From assembly GCA_030418115.1 (NCBI GenBank), contig JAUHQD010000014.1:1-64000 (forward strand): a stretch of DNA of 64,000 nt. The letters are read 5' to 3'. The notes beneath the pieces are model-generated. The model was given only the letters and a program-made list of their open reading frames with translations. It made no database searches and was not told where the DNA came from. The translations under genes and the position numbers were made by a program. This DNA comes from Alteromonadaceae bacterium BrNp21-10. Lineage in GTDB: Bacteria; Pseudomonadota; Gammaproteobacteria; Enterobacterales; Alteromonadaceae. Shown piece by piece: positions 46,465 through 55,794 of the stretch (positions are counted from its first letter, which is position 1; the number at the start of each line of letters is the position of its first letter).

Positions 46465-46971
46465 ATGAAACATATTGTAATCACACTAGTCGGCGCCGAC
46501 AGAACCGGCATAGTAGAAAACGTCTCATCACTGATTTTTAAATTTAACGGCAACTGGTTAGCCTCCAATTTAAGTAAAATGGCGGGGCAATTTGCCGGCA
46601 TTATAGAAATAATGATCCCCGATGAAAACCTAGAAGGCTTCGAAACTGAATTAACCAAACTCAAAGGTTTACGCTGTATTGTTAATGAAGAAGCTAATAT
46701 TAAAAACGACGCCGAAGACCGTCGAGTATCAATTAGTATCGTCGGCAACGATAAACCCGGCATTATCCAAGAAGTGACCAGTGCCATTAACCACGCAGGT
46801 GCCAATGTGGTTAAATTGCAGTCCGTGTGTGAGAGCGCGCCTAACTGGGGCGGTGAATTATTTAAGGCGGATATACTAATTAGCTTACCGGCTGAATTGG
46901 ATATAGATGATGTAACGGATAACCTTGAAGCCATTGCCAACGACCTCGTGGTCGAAATCAATTTAAAGTAA
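46465..46971 (+). CDS. GcvR-like tandem ACT domain protein
   Basis: A 168-residue protein of two ACT domains: MKHIVITLVGADRTGIVENV, then VSISIVGNDKPGIIQEVTSA near residue 90. It resembles the glycine-cleavage regulator GcvR, but marine gammaproteobacteria carry several such proteins, so the name is not certain. ATG 46465 has AGG upstream; the frame from 46423 lacks a good start. Probably a cytoplasmic amino-acid sensor. Divergent from DUF47-pitA. Confidence 0.8.
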   Translation: MKHIVITLVGADRTGIVENVSSLIFKFNGNWLASNLSKMAGQFAGIIEIMIPDENLEGFETELTKLKGLRCIVNEEANIKNDAEDRRVSISIVGNDKPGIIQEVTSAINHAGANVVKLQSVCESAPNWGGELFKADILISLPAELDIDDVTDNLEAIANDLVVEINLK

Positions 46972-47006
46972 TCCAAACTCAGCCCAAAACCTTTTTTAAA
47001 CCCAAT

Positions 47007-47045
47007 AAAAAAGCAGAATGGTTCATCAACCAATTCTGCCTTTTT
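47007..47045. terminator. Bidirectional intrinsic terminator (ACT protein / phoB)
   Basis: A-run, GCAGAATGGTT, 4-nt loop, AACCAATTCTGC with one bulged base, then a T-run. It lies between the convergent ACT-domain gene and phoB and can serve both. Confidence 0.85.
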
Positions 47046-47082
47046 ATAAATCAATAAATAAAAATTTATTCAGTGCAAATTC

Positions 47083-47769
47083 TTACTTTACCGAAAAGCG
47101 GTATCCTGAACCGCGCACGGTTTGAATTAACTTGTCATGACCGTGCAGTGAAATGGCTTTGCGCAGACGACGAATATGCACATCGACGGTGCGGTCTTCC
47201 ACATACACATTGGTGCCCCACACATAATCTAACAAACGCTCACGGCTATAAACCCGCTCTGGGTGAGTCATGAAAAAATGTAGCAGCTTAAATTCCGTTG
47301 GCCCCATGTCTAATGATTCCTCATTCGCGCTCACGCGATGAGATACCGGATCCAATTTCAAACCATTAAATTCTACTTCATCATCCAAACTGGTGGGTGA
47401 AACTCGGCGTAACACCGCCTTGATTCTGGCCATCAACTCTTTAGGTGAAAACGGCTTAGTAATATAATCATCGGCGCCCACTTCCAGCCCTTTGATTTTA
47501 TCGTCTTCTTCACCACGAGCGGTCAACATGATCACAGGGATATTACGGGTAAACTCATTACTTTTAAGTTTTTTAGCAAACTGGATGCCATTACCACCGG
47601 GTAACATCCAATCTAATAGAATAAGATCAGGCAACGGATCGACGACCTTTTCTAAGCCGCTCTCATAGTCTTCCGCTTCGATAGCTTCAAAGCCATGTTG
47701 CTCCACAATAAAACCGAGCATTTCTCGAATAGGTGCTTCGTCTTCGACGACTAGAATGCGCGTTGACAT
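47083..47769 (-). CDS. phoB: Phosphate regulon response regulator PhoB
   Basis: A 228-residue OmpR-family regulator. The receiver domain has acidic ED at 10-11, phospho-acceptor D53 in [11 protein letters not shown] and Lys in YITKPF. A winged-helix domain (about 130-225) has the recognition-helix region [17 protein letters not shown]. 229 residues in E. coli. Its partner phoR is 9 kb away on the other strand rather than next to it. A Pho box promoter upstream indicates autocontrol. Confidence 0.95.
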   Translation of the reverse strand: MSTRILVVEDEAPIREMLGFIVEQHGFEAIEAEDYESGLEKVVDPLPDLILLDWMLPGGNGIQFAKKLKSNEFTRNIPVIMLTARGEEDDKIKGLEVGADDYITKPFSPKELMARIKAVLRRVSPTSLDDEVEFNGLKLDPVSHRVSANEESLDMGPTEFKLLHFFMTHPERVYSRERLLDYVWGTNVYVEDRTVDVHIRRLRKAISLHGHDKLIQTVRGSGYRFSVK

Positions 47770-47799
47770 AATACTTCCTAAGGTTACAAATCTGTGTAA

Positions 47800-47833
47800 A
47801 TTATCATGACTTTTTATGACACTAATATGACAG
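47800..47833 (-). promoter_or_regulatory. Pho box and -10 of phoB
   Basis: Minus strand: CTGTCAT-ATTA-GTGTCAT (47816-47833), exactly 10 bp, then GATAAT (47800-47805). The start would be near 47793, leaving about 24 nt of leader. Same layout as the pstS and pstC promoters. Confidence 0.85.
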
Positions 47834-48022
47834 CAAGTGTTAAAACCTTAATCTAAGGTAAGTTTTTTAGCTAATACTATGATTTTATCTACTACTCAAA
47901 AATGTCATTTTAACCCAAACAAGCAACACAGGTCGCGCTATCCATTACAATAATCGACCGGATTATTGACATCTTCGTCAATCAATTGCAGATTAGGATT
48001 TTAAACACTAATAAGGATATTT

Positions 48023-48313
48023 ATGTTAAAAAAACTACTGATCATCGCCTTAATTTTTATTGGCGGATGGCATTACTATCAAAAATCAACACAACCATTG
48101 GTAGTTTCCACACCAACTTACAGCGCTCCCCAGTCTCTGCCAACCCCCAAAGTAGAACCAATTGTCCCTTACAACTTCAGCTGTGACGGTCGCCAACATT
48201 GCAGCCAAATGACATCAAGGGCGGAAGCAGAGTATTTTATCAAGCATTGTCCAGATACTAAGATGGATGGGGACAATGATGGGATACCTTGTGAGAATGA
48301 CAGCCGTTTTTAG
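48023..48313 (+). CDS. Excalibur calcium-binding domain protein
   Basis: A 96-residue exported or membrane-anchored protein: N-terminal helix (about 4-16), a Pro/Ser-rich linker, then an excalibur domain with CDGRQHCSQM, a conserved HCPD and the Ca2+ loop DGDNDGIPCE. AAGGA is 7 nt upstream. These small domains occur on diverse exported proteins; a calcium-linked surface function is inferred. Separate from the phosphate genes around it as far as can be seen. Confidence 0.85.
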   Translation: MLKKLLIIALIFIGGWHYYQKSTQPLVVSTPTYSAPQSLPTPKVEPIVPYNFSCDGRQHCSQMTSRAEAEYFIKHCPDTKMDGDNDGIPCENDSRF

Positions 48314-48618
48314 CGTTATGATGGTGCCAACTAGCATCCGTGCTTTTATTCTCGCTGCATAAGTAATGCGAGGTATATGCAAGATAAGGAAGTTTCCCAT
48401 ATTTTAGCCAAACAATTTTTCAGAATTGAGAACTGATATTGCTAATCAACAAGTTAGGAAATGAGCTAACATTAAAGGACTCACGGAATACAGTAAAAAT
48501 GCACCTAGCAAACAAATGATGTCAGTAACGCGCAAACAACCCAATCTCCATTAGTGCAGCGTTATATCGAAAGTCTAGTCATGGCTACTGAATTATTTAT
48601 ACATCAAAGGATATACAA
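48314..48618. other. Intergenic region without a gene
   Basis: About 305 bp between the excalibur and DUF481 genes. AGCGTTAT occurs at both ends, about 230 bp apart, but no other repeat, RNA or convincing open frame is seen. A promoter for the DUF481 gene is expected near the right end and not identified with confidence. Confidence 0.4.
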
Positions 48619-49341
48619 ATGAAGAAATCTTTAATTTTACTTGGGCTGTGTGCCGCAGGAAATGTATTCGCAGCAGACGAAGTAAAACCTTTCTCAATGG
48701 ACGGCGAATTTGGATTTATTGCAACCACAGGTAATACTGAAACCACCTCTATTAAAGGTAAGTTGTCTGCCCATCAGGAACTGACTCAGTGGAGCAATGA
48801 CTTCGCCATAGAAGCCTTGTACAAAAAAGACGAAATCAATGGAGAAGACAAAACCACAGCGCAAAAATTCTTTCTATCCGGTCAAGGTAACTACAAATTA
48901 GCAAATCCTGATCATCGCTTATTCGGCTTCGCTTCCTATGCAGATGACAAATTTAGTAGCTACAACTACCAAGCAACATTAGCAGCGGGTTGGTCGCAAA
49001 AATTATGGCAAGACAATACCAGTAAATTTAATTACAGCATCGGTCCTGGTTATTCTTTTTCTGAAACCGCTGAAGGTGTAGAACAAAACGGCTTTATTGT
49101 TAGGGCTGCCCTAGACTACCAATGGAAAATTTCTGATACTGCCAACTTCAAACAATTACTCAGTACTGAGGTCGGTAGCGATAATACCAAATCTAAATCA
49201 GAGACATCTGTATCTGCCCAACTCAGCGGCGGTTTATCCCTTAAAGTGTCTCTTATCCTCGATCATAACTCCGATGTAGCTGAAGATATCGACAACCTAG
49301 ATACCCAGACGGCAGTGACGTTGGTGTATAGTTTTTTTTAG
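48619..49341 (+). CDS. DUF481 family outer membrane beta-barrel protein
   Basis: A 240-residue protein with signal peptide (MKKSLILLGLCAAGNVFAA) and a DUF481/YdiY-type barrel. The N-terminal FGFIATTGNTETTSIKGKLS repeat is the hallmark. Alternating strands follow, ending in the terminal TAVTLVYSFF with Phe. Its job is unknown; E. coli YdiY has been linked to acid response. A good AAGGA site precedes the ATG. Confidence 0.88.
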   Translation: MKKSLILLGLCAAGNVFAADEVKPFSMDGEFGFIATTGNTETTSIKGKLSAHQELTQWSNDFAIEALYKKDEINGEDKTTAQKFFLSGQGNYKLANPDHRLFGFASYADDKFSSYNYQATLAAGWSQKLWQDNTSKFNYSIGPGYSFSETAEGVEQNGFIVRAALDYQWKISDTANFKQLLSTEVGSDNTKSKSETSVSAQLSGGLSLKVSLILDHNSDVAEDIDNLDTQTAVTLVYSFF

Positions 49342-49424
49342 AGTCTTTATGTATTGACGTTACATAGGTTTAGACGTGTGACGTTCGGGATATTCAGGGG
49401 AACGTATATTTAAAAGAAATACTC

Positions 49425-49447
49425 GGGGTCAATGTCTGACCCCTTTT
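49425..49447 (+). terminator. Terminator after the DUF481 gene
   Basis: GGGGTCA, loop ATGTC, TGACCCC, then TTTT. Similar GGGGTCA/TGACCCC hairpins recur as intergenic repeats in many gammaproteobacteria, so it may also be such a repeat. Confidence 0.6.
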
Positions 49448-49468
49448 AACTTTATATACTTACAATTA

Positions 49469-50887
49469 TTAATTAAAATTGATGTAGATTTCTGCAGGTT
49501 GGCTAGATACGGTAAATTCACCGTCAGACACAATTATATATGCTTTTATTCTGTCTCCAGCAGTCGCAAAAACTGCAGGCAAAATACTTTCATTTTGGTC
49601 AGGAATAACCTCATTCCCTTTTGTCCATTGGTAAGAAACTGTTAATTCATTTTCGGGGGTATCTGGATCATTGTAACGAATGCCATAAATTTCTAATTGG
49701 TCCCCTTCAAATGCAAAATCAGGGGCTATATAGGGCTTTAAAACTTGAGGGGGTTGATTCATTTCCGCAATCTGAACTAAAGGTGTGAGCGTAAAATCAG
49801 TATCAAGGAAATGATCTAGTGAAATAAAATACTTGCCAGAATCAGGTTCACCATCGGAATTTTGATCAATTAATAACTTAACCGCTCTTTCAAATTCTAA
49901 AGATGCAATAGCACCATTTTTCAAGGAAAAAACCAGCTTGGCATATAGCGGATTATTGTCGCTGGAGAATTTACTTTCTGTGGTAAATTGAACTGAGCCA
50001 AGTGACTCAATAGCTATTTCACCTGAGTAACTTGTGCCATCTTCTTCACCGCGATTACCATCTGCACGCCAATCTAAATGTACCAATTGTTGAATACCGG
50101 TTGATTGCGCTTCAAATAATAAGTATTCAGATGAAAAATAAATGTCAAATGAGCCTTCATTACTTTCTTCTGTACCATATAGATAATGGCCAGTTATTGT
50201 CCACTCTTCATTATATTCTGACAAACTAACTTCTTTAAAGAAAAGTACCCCTTGGAATACTGAGTTGCTCGATTCATGCAGACTAGCTGCGCCGGTACCT
50301 GTGAGTGTGCCATATCCTTGATTACATTGATTATAATTTACATCAAGGATGCCAACACCATTTTGGTCCAATTCACCAATGAGATCTATACTGCCAGACA
50401 CCTGACATTCCTCAGAAAGATTAACAGCTGATAAAATCCTTTTTGTAACGACAGCAGATTTATTCGCTTTATTTTCAGATTTTGTTTGATGTTGTAACAA
50501 CCTAGTAATTCGAGTAAACAAACTCAAATTTCTTGGAGTTGGATTCGAATTTATATTTTCGAAAAATAGAGGTAAAGAATAAGGTATCGAGGGAGTTCCA
50601 GTCCCTAATAGTTGCCTTGTAACTTCTTGTATTGGCCTAGGTCCTAATGCCGCAGGCTCTGTCATTCCTTGGTAGAGGTGTTGCGCGTATCCCCAATAGT
50701 TTTCCTGAAGTTCAGCTTCATCTAACGTGAGTGGGTCTTGGCTAATAACTTCAATCCAATCAATAGCGGGGGGAGGCGGGGGTGTAATCTGAATAGGAGG
50801 TTGATTTGTACTATTACCTCCATTTCCACCGCCGCAAGAGGACAACAACATGACTAACAAACATCCATGTATTAAATTACCACGCAT
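49469..50887 (-). CDS. Lipoprotein of unknown function with C-terminal Ig-like domain
   Basis: A 472-residue lipoprotein. The signal peptide ends in LLSSCGGG, then a Pro run. No catalytic motif is visible. The middle has a pair of Cys around 160-190 and repeated polar beta strands. The last ~90 residues (FEGDQLEIYGIRYNDPDTPEN, VSYQWTKGNEVI, YIIVSDGEFTVSSQPAEI) are a PKD/Ig-like cadherin-style domain. No known family assigned. It faces the DUF481 gene. Confidence 0.75.
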   Translation of the reverse strand: MRGNLIHGCLLVMLLSSCGGGNGGNSTNQPPIQITPPPPPAIDWIEVISQDPLTLDEAELQENYWGYAQHLYQGMTEPAALGPRPIQEVTRQLLGTGTPSIPYSLPLFFENINSNPTPRNLSLFTRITRLLQHQTKSENKANKSAVVTKRILSAVNLSEECQVSGSIDLIGELDQNGVGILDVNYNQCNQGYGTLTGTGAASLHESSNSVFQGVLFFKEVSLSEYNEEWTITGHYLYGTEESNEGSFDIYFSSEYLLFEAQSTGIQQLVHLDWRADGNRGEEDGTSYSGEIAIESLGSVQFTTESKFSSDNNPLYAKLVFSLKNGAIASLEFERAVKLLIDQNSDGEPDSGKYFISLDHFLDTDFTLTPLVQIAEMNQPPQVLKPYIAPDFAFEGDQLEIYGIRYNDPDTPENELTVSYQWTKGNEVIPDQNESILPAVFATAGDRIKAYIIVSDGEFTVSSQPAEIYINFN

Positions 50888-51453
50888 AACAACTACTCTT
50901 TAGAATCCATATTTGTTGATAAAAAGATTCTACACTTCATAATCACTTCTTCAAATATATTATCAGCCAATTGCAAAATTTGACCTTTGATACATCCATA
51001 TAAGACCACTTCGGCGCAGACTAGTACCCCTTATTTTCCCAAGGTATTCGGAATATATGTAGAATAACCGCCGAACTAATTTACCTATATTCAAGCCGCT
51101 GTATGGTTTTATTCCCTATACAGTTAGCAATATTAAAAGCGGATCAAGATTGGAAAAATCACAGGTCGACATTGGCAGAATAATTTAAAAATGGATTAAG
51201 CAAGTTGCCGGAGTGAGGATTCTTGGGTTACTTTCTTATCCCTAAGAAAGTAACTCGGGCCCTTGGGAGGGGATCGAAAAAAAGCCATGGAATGGCGGTT
51301 AGCGAAGCCAATAAAAAATGTCGGCGTAAACACCGACCTACATTCCACGCCCATATGATTGCCTACAGCAATCATCGTCCATCCTTCGATAAACTCAGGA
51401 CGAACGCTTTAGTGGATGTCCCGAGGTAAAATGAATGACGTTGGCGCTGCCAA
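50888..51453. repeat. Intergenic region with palindromic repeat-like elements
   Basis: A 566-bp gap. It contains a perfect 12-bp hairpin (GTTACTTTCTTA, loop TCCC, complement) near 51229-51256, a GTCGG/CCGAC hairpin near 51320-51335, and TCGATAAACTCAGGACGAAC near 51379-51405. The last resembles palindromic sequences common across bacterial genomes. No gene seen; a short frame at 51223 is not convincing. Confidence 0.5.
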
Positions 51454-51475
51454 TAAAAACAGCGCCGCAAGGCGC
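51454..51475 (-). terminator. Intrinsic terminator of TonB cluster 2
   Basis: Minus strand: GCGCC, loop TTGC, GGCGC, then TGTTTTTA, directly after the TPR gene stop. Confidence 0.75.
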
Positions 51476-51478
51476 AAC

Positions 51479-52783
51479 TTAACTACCTACCCCATTCAAC
51501 AACAATGCATTTTGCTGCTCAGTATTCACGTACTTCTTCCATTGCTTAGCCATGCGCTCGCTTTGTTTGTAGCTTTCAGCTAAGGCTAGCGCATCGATGG
51601 AATCTTTGTAACGTTCTTGATTAAACAGCGCTAAACCTAAAACCAAATAAGCATTACCGGGGTTGGCTAACTCGCCTTTTTCTAAAGCTTGTTCGGTGGC
51701 TTGAATCGCTGCTGTCCAGTTTTCTAGATTAAGATGTAATTGCCCTAACTGCGCATGCAGTTCGCCGTTGTCGGCTAGTGAAGCAGCGGCCATGAGTACC
51801 GGAATGGCTTTTTCGTTTTCTTGTGCCAATGTCCATGATTGCGCTAAAAACTTCAAGTTACGTAAATTACGCTCTAACACACCTTCGTCCATTGCCTGGG
51901 TGATCAGGCTAGCACCTTTAAACGGCGCACCATGGTAGTAATACAATTGGGCTAAGTTATAGATATCGCTGGCACTTTTAATATAACCCTGTTGATAGGC
52001 ACTTTCTAAAATGGCCAGCTGTTTTTTCTCTTCACCTAACTCGCCATACATGCCGGCCAGCTGTGTCCAATATTGTGGTTGGTCATAGTGCTTGAGCATT
52101 TTCACCAATACATCTTTGACTTTTTCCGGTTGTTTTAACTCGTAATAAACTGCACGTTGCAATATATACCAATTTTCATCGGCAACACCATCAGGCTGTT
52201 GCTCCATCAGTGCAATGGCTTTGCTAATGTAACCCTCGGCTTTAGCGTAGCTTTTTTGTTGATACATGGCCTGAGCTTTTAAATAGTAATTGCTGGCGGG
52301 TATTTCGCCGGTATTCAGTTTTTCCCAACGATCTAAATAATCAATAGTTTTGTCGAAGTTGCCTTGCATCATGTGTAGTTGCGACAAACTAAACAAGGTA
52401 GTCAGTTCAAAGGGCTGCGGAATAGGGTCTTCTTCTACCACTTTTTCAAAAAAGTTCAGGGCTTGTGGGTAATTTTCTTGTTGATAGTAAATAAAGGCAT
52501 AGAAATTCCACAGCATGGCGCGCTCATAACTGTTCATGGAGCTTATCTTTGCCTGCACATTGTCCAGTGCCAAAATCGCTTCACCTACCTTGTCTTCATC
52601 GGCCAATGTTTGCGCTCGGGCAAATTGATCGTAGACCTTGGCACGAACAGCTGGTACCTGTTTGGTTTTAACGTTAGAAGCATCCGATTCTGCGGCATTA
52701 ACGCAAATTGGCAATAATATGGATAAGCCTGACATCAACATCAATACCGCAACGAAGTGACTTAATTGTTTTTTACTATTCAT
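51479..52783 (-). CDS. TPR protein of TonB cluster 2
   Basis: A 434-residue exported TPR protein with a signal peptide (ending VNAAES) and repeats such as ILALDNVQAKISSMNSYERA and YQQENYPQALNFFEKVVEE through to ALFNQERYKDSIDALAL. It occupies the same last place as the TPR protein of cluster 1 but is not closely similar by eye. Probably a periplasmic accessory of the TonB complex. Confidence 0.82.
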   Translation of the reverse strand: MNSKKQLSHFVAVLMLMSGLSILLPICVNAAESDASNVKTKQVPAVRAKVYDQFARAQTLADEDKVGEAILALDNVQAKISSMNSYERAMLWNFYAFIYYQQENYPQALNFFEKVVEEDPIPQPFELTTLFSLSQLHMMQGNFDKTIDYLDRWEKLNTGEIPASNYYLKAQAMYQQKSYAKAEGYISKAIALMEQQPDGVADENWYILQRAVYYELKQPEKVKDVLVKMLKHYDQPQYWTQLAGMYGELGEEKKQLAILESAYQQGYIKSASDIYNLAQLYYYHGAPFKGASLITQAMDEGVLERNLRNLKFLAQSWTLAQENEKAIPVLMAAASLADNGELHAQLGQLHLNLENWTAAIQATEQALEKGELANPGNAYLVLGLALFNQERYKDSIDALALAESYKQSERMAKQWKKYVNTEQQNALLLNGVGS

Positions 52784-52793
52784 GTTACGCCCC

Positions 52794-53399
52794 TTAATTC
52801 ATCTTGAAAGTGATGCGGTTCTGTACCCCGGCCACTTCCGCTTCTTCGCCATTAATCACCCGAGGTTTATATTTGAACTTCAATGCGGCTTCGACGGCTG
52901 CATCTTCAAACATGCCTTGAGGATCGGATTCAATTACCTGCGGGTCCTTGACAGTGCCTTGCTTAGTCACGGTAAATTCAACAATCACGTAACCTTCAAT
53001 ACCCCGTTGCTGTGCGCGGCGTGGATACACCGGTGCAACTTTAACAATAGGTAAATATTCACCATCAGAAGACTGCAACGACATGCCGCCTTCCAAGCCA
53101 GCGGCAATACTCATTTCTGCCGAGAACGACATACCAGTACCCGCACCATCCTCTGTAGGCGACTGCATCTGCGGTTGCTCCATCGGTGGTGGTGGCTCTT
53201 TTGGCTTAGGTGGTTTTTTCGGCTTACGGTCTTTGGTCATTGCTTCTTCGTCTTGCTTTAAACGAATAAAATCCAGTACGTTACCTTGGGCCGGCTCCAC
53301 AGATTCACCGCCACCACTTTGGATCAATGCCTGCATCAGGTAAAACAATCCAAGGGTGATGGCTGCCGCCAGTATTAGGGCTATCAGAATTCTTGACAT
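52794..53399 (-). CDS. tonB: TonB-family energy transducer (cluster 2)
   Basis: A 201-residue TonB2-type protein: one N-terminal helix (about 5-25), a Pro/Lys spacer (RKPKKPPKPKEPPPPME), then a TonB C-terminal domain (YPRRAQQRGIEGYVIVEFTV, VIESDPQGMFEDAAVEAALKF, with YKPRVI near the end). It follows exbD by 3 bp. Part of the phosphate-side cluster described in the findings. Confidence 0.9.
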   Translation of the reverse strand: MSRILIALILAAAITLGLFYLMQALIQSGGGESVEPAQGNVLDFIRLKQDEEAMTKDRKPKKPPKPKEPPPPMEQPQMQSPTEDGAGTGMSFSAEMSIAAGLEGGMSLQSSDGEYLPIVKVAPVYPRRAQQRGIEGYVIVEFTVTKQGTVKDPQVIESDPQGMFEDAAVEAALKFKYKPRVINGEEAEVAGVQNRITFKMN

Positions 53400-53402
53400 G
53401 AT

Positions 53403-53810
53403 TTACGGCTCTTGTGCAGCAATCGATACATCAAACACACCGGCCGCCCGCGCTGAATCCATCACTTTAATTAACACCTCAGTGGTGGCTTTTTTGTCAG
53501 CTTGGATCACCACAGTACCTTGCGGATTTTCCGCATGCAGGCGCTCGATATTCGCTTGTACCGCACGGGTATCAATGCGACGTTTGTTGATCCAAATTTC
53601 ACCTTTATCGCTAATCGCCACTAAAATATTGGCGCGCTCTTTTTTAACCGCGGTAGCGGCTTCTGGGCGATTGACGTCAATACCAGACTCTTTAACAAAA
53701 GAGGCGGTAACAATGAAGAAGATCAACATAATAAACACCACGTCGAGCATGGGCGTTAAATCGATGGTGGCTTCTTCTTCATCTACTAAATTCTGAAAAT
53801 GCTGTTTCAT
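53403..53810 (-). CDS. exbD: ExbD (biopolymer transport protein, cluster 2)
   Basis: A 135-residue ExbD with the membrane helix LTPMLDVVFIMLIFFIV holding the proton-path Asp, and a periplasmic domain ending VSIAAQEP. It has the same length as its paralogue at 29071-29478. An 86-bp gap separates it from exbB, unlike the 1-bp gap in cluster 1. Confidence 0.93.
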   Translation of the reverse strand: MKQHFQNLVDEEEATIDLTPMLDVVFIMLIFFIVTASFVKESGIDVNRPEAATAVKKERANILVAISDKGEIWINKRRIDTRAVQANIERLHAENPQGTVVIQADKKATTEVLIKVMDSARAAGVFDVSIAAQEP

Positions 53811-53896
53811 TTACTTATTCTCATTCAATCATGCTGTGTGAATTAACTGGCTCGGTCTAATTTAGTTGTTCATATTTTAAACGTAATGTTTCAGAC

Positions 53897-54418
53897 TTAA
53901 TGTTCCAAGCTCAGGGCATCTTCAATATGGGTTTTCTCGGTTTTCACGCGGCGGGCTAACCATGCCGAGGCAAACACCCCAGATAACGCACCCACCATGC
54001 CGGCCATAGTCGGGATAGTGGCTTTTGACACTCCCGATGCCATGGCTCTGGCATTGCCCGAACCTAAACTAGCCATACCATCAAAAACTTCGATCATGCC
54101 GGTTACTGTTCCCATCAACCCCAACAACGGACATAACGCCACTAATGCCTGAATCACCGGAATACTTTGATTCAAGCGGATGGTTAAACGCGAAATCAGC
54201 ATTTGCCGAATTTGCTCGGCATTCCATGAAGATTTGTCCGTTCTGGCCTGCCATAGCGCCAGTGTTTGCTGCTTCATCTGCCGATGACCAATAAACACAT
54301 ACAAAGCGCGTTCGAGGATCAGTAACCACATCACAAATATCAGTACTCCGATCACCAGCAGCACTTGGCCGCCGGTTTCGGTAAAGTCGCGAATGGCTTC
54401 TAAAAACTCAATCATCAC
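53897..54418 (-). CDS. exbB: ExbB (MotA/TolQ/ExbB proton channel, cluster 2)
   Basis: A 173-residue ExbB2-type protein with helices near 17-37 and the motif ALVALCPLLGLMGTVTGMIEVF, then GNARAMASGVSKATIPTMAGMV. It lies 2 bp after the ttpC-like gene. Longer than the cluster 1 copy (129 residues). Confidence 0.92.
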   Translation of the reverse strand: MMIEFLEAIRDFTETGGQVLLVIGVLIFVMWLLILERALYVFIGHRQMKQQTLALWQARTDKSSWNAEQIRQMLISRLTIRLNQSIPVIQALVALCPLLGLMGTVTGMIEVFDGMASLGSGNARAMASGVSKATIPTMAGMVGALSGVFASAWLARRVKTEKTHIEDALSLEH

Positions 54419-54420
54419 AA

Positions 54421-55788
54421 TTAGCCTTGCTCAGCACGCTCGGCAATGATGCCCGAGGCTTGTTCTTGCAAAATAAACACGATGTTTTTACTGCGGGTAT
54501 TTAACATCGCATAAAGTAACGTCGTTGGAATGGCCACAACCAAGCCCAGTACCGTAGTCACTAGTGCTGTTGAAATACCACCCGCCATGATTTTGGGGTC
54601 ACCGGTACCGTATAAGGTAATGTCTTGGAATACGCGGATCATGCCGGTTACTGTACCTAGTAAGCCCATTAACGGCGCTACAACAGAGATAATCTTAATC
54701 GCGGTTAAACTACGACCTAGCTTAGGCACTTCTCGCAATATCGCTTCGGTGAGTTTCAGCTCTAAGGTTTCGGTATCCGCTTGAGGGAATTCTTCCTTAA
54801 CCTTAATCACACGGCCTAGTGGGTTGTCACTTTGCGCCTTTGATTGTTTCAATTGACGATTTACTTTATTGCGGGCAATAGTCAGGCTGATTAAACGCTC
54901 TAGTGATAAAAACAAACCTACAGCACCAACGATTAGGATGATGTAACCCACTTCACCGCCTTGCTCAACACGCTCTTGATAAGAAGGCTCTTGCACTTTC
55001 AGACGTAAAATACTGCCACCCGTTGGGTCTAAACCAAATTCCACCAGCTCACCATTGGATTGTTGAATCGCTTCGGCGGTATCCACATAGCGAGTGGCTG
55101 GTTGGCGCACCAATTCAGCGACGTTTTGGCTATCGATTAGGTACTCTAAGTACTTACCATCGGCGACTAAAGCGAACGAACCAACACGTACCACTTCTTT
55201 ATTCACTTTACTGCCATCGGCTTCCACTACATCGGTAGTGAATTTAGTGACTTTGCCCGAGGCGGTCATTTCGCGCTGCATTTCAAACCACACACGTTCG
55301 ATCTCTTCAATAGACGCTAGCTTTGAGCTTTGCCCCATTTTTTGCGCCAAGTTATCTAAAAACTCGGCACGACCCGGAATTTGCGCCGAAATAACTGAGT
55401 TCTGAAATTTACTTTTGGTATCGCCAGCCACTTGTTGCAGCACACCAAATAGCTCTTTCAACGATCCTAAACGCTTACCTAGGGCTTCGTTTAAATCGGC
55501 TAATTTAAATTCATTTTCTTCAAACTGAGTTTCTAGTTTTTCACTGCTAGCCAGTTGACCATCACGACCGGCAATGGCTTGTTTTAATAAACGGTCTTGT
55601 TCGTTAACCTTGGCCGCGAATTCTTGCTCACGCTGTTGGTTTTGCTGACCCTGAAGGGTTTGACCATTTTCTAATTGCTTTAACAGCGCATCCAAATCTA
55701 ATGGTTTGCTTTGTGCCATCGCACTACTGCTTACTAGCAACGCCATCAGGGTGGTGATCATTTTGATTTTTTGAGTTATCTGTTTCAT
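54421..55788 (-). CDS. TtpC-type long ExbB-like protein (cluster 2)
   Basis: A 455-residue paralogue of the gene at 29866-31194: signal peptide, coiled coil (about 30-110), a periplasmic region, then the ExbB core (VAPLMGLLGTVTGMIRVFQ and GLVVAIPTTLLYAML). Same order and length class as TtpC of Vibrio TonB2 systems. Confidence 0.88.
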   Translation of the reverse strand: MKQITQKIKMITTLMALLVSSSAMAQSKPLDLDALLKQLENGQTLQGQQNQQREQEFAAKVNEQDRLLKQAIAGRDGQLASSEKLETQFEENEFKLADLNEALGKRLGSLKELFGVLQQVAGDTKSKFQNSVISAQIPGRAEFLDNLAQKMGQSSKLASIEEIERVWFEMQREMTASGKVTKFTTDVVEADGSKVNKEVVRVGSFALVADGKYLEYLIDSQNVAELVRQPATRYVDTAEAIQQSNGELVEFGLDPTGGSILRLKVQEPSYQERVEQGGEVGYIILIVGAVGLFLSLERLISLTIARNKVNRQLKQSKAQSDNPLGRVIKVKEEFPQADTETLELKLTEAILREVPKLGRSLTAIKIISVVAPLMGLLGTVTGMIRVFQDITLYGTGDPKIMAGGISTALVTTVLGLVVAIPTTLLYAMLNTRSKNIVFILQEQASGIIAERAEQG

Positions 55789-55794
55789 GCTGAA

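Noticed and set aside
48314-48618. AGCGTTAT repeated at both ends, reminiscent of cassette recombination sites
   Set aside because: Only 8 bases are shared and no second core site or inverted arms are found.
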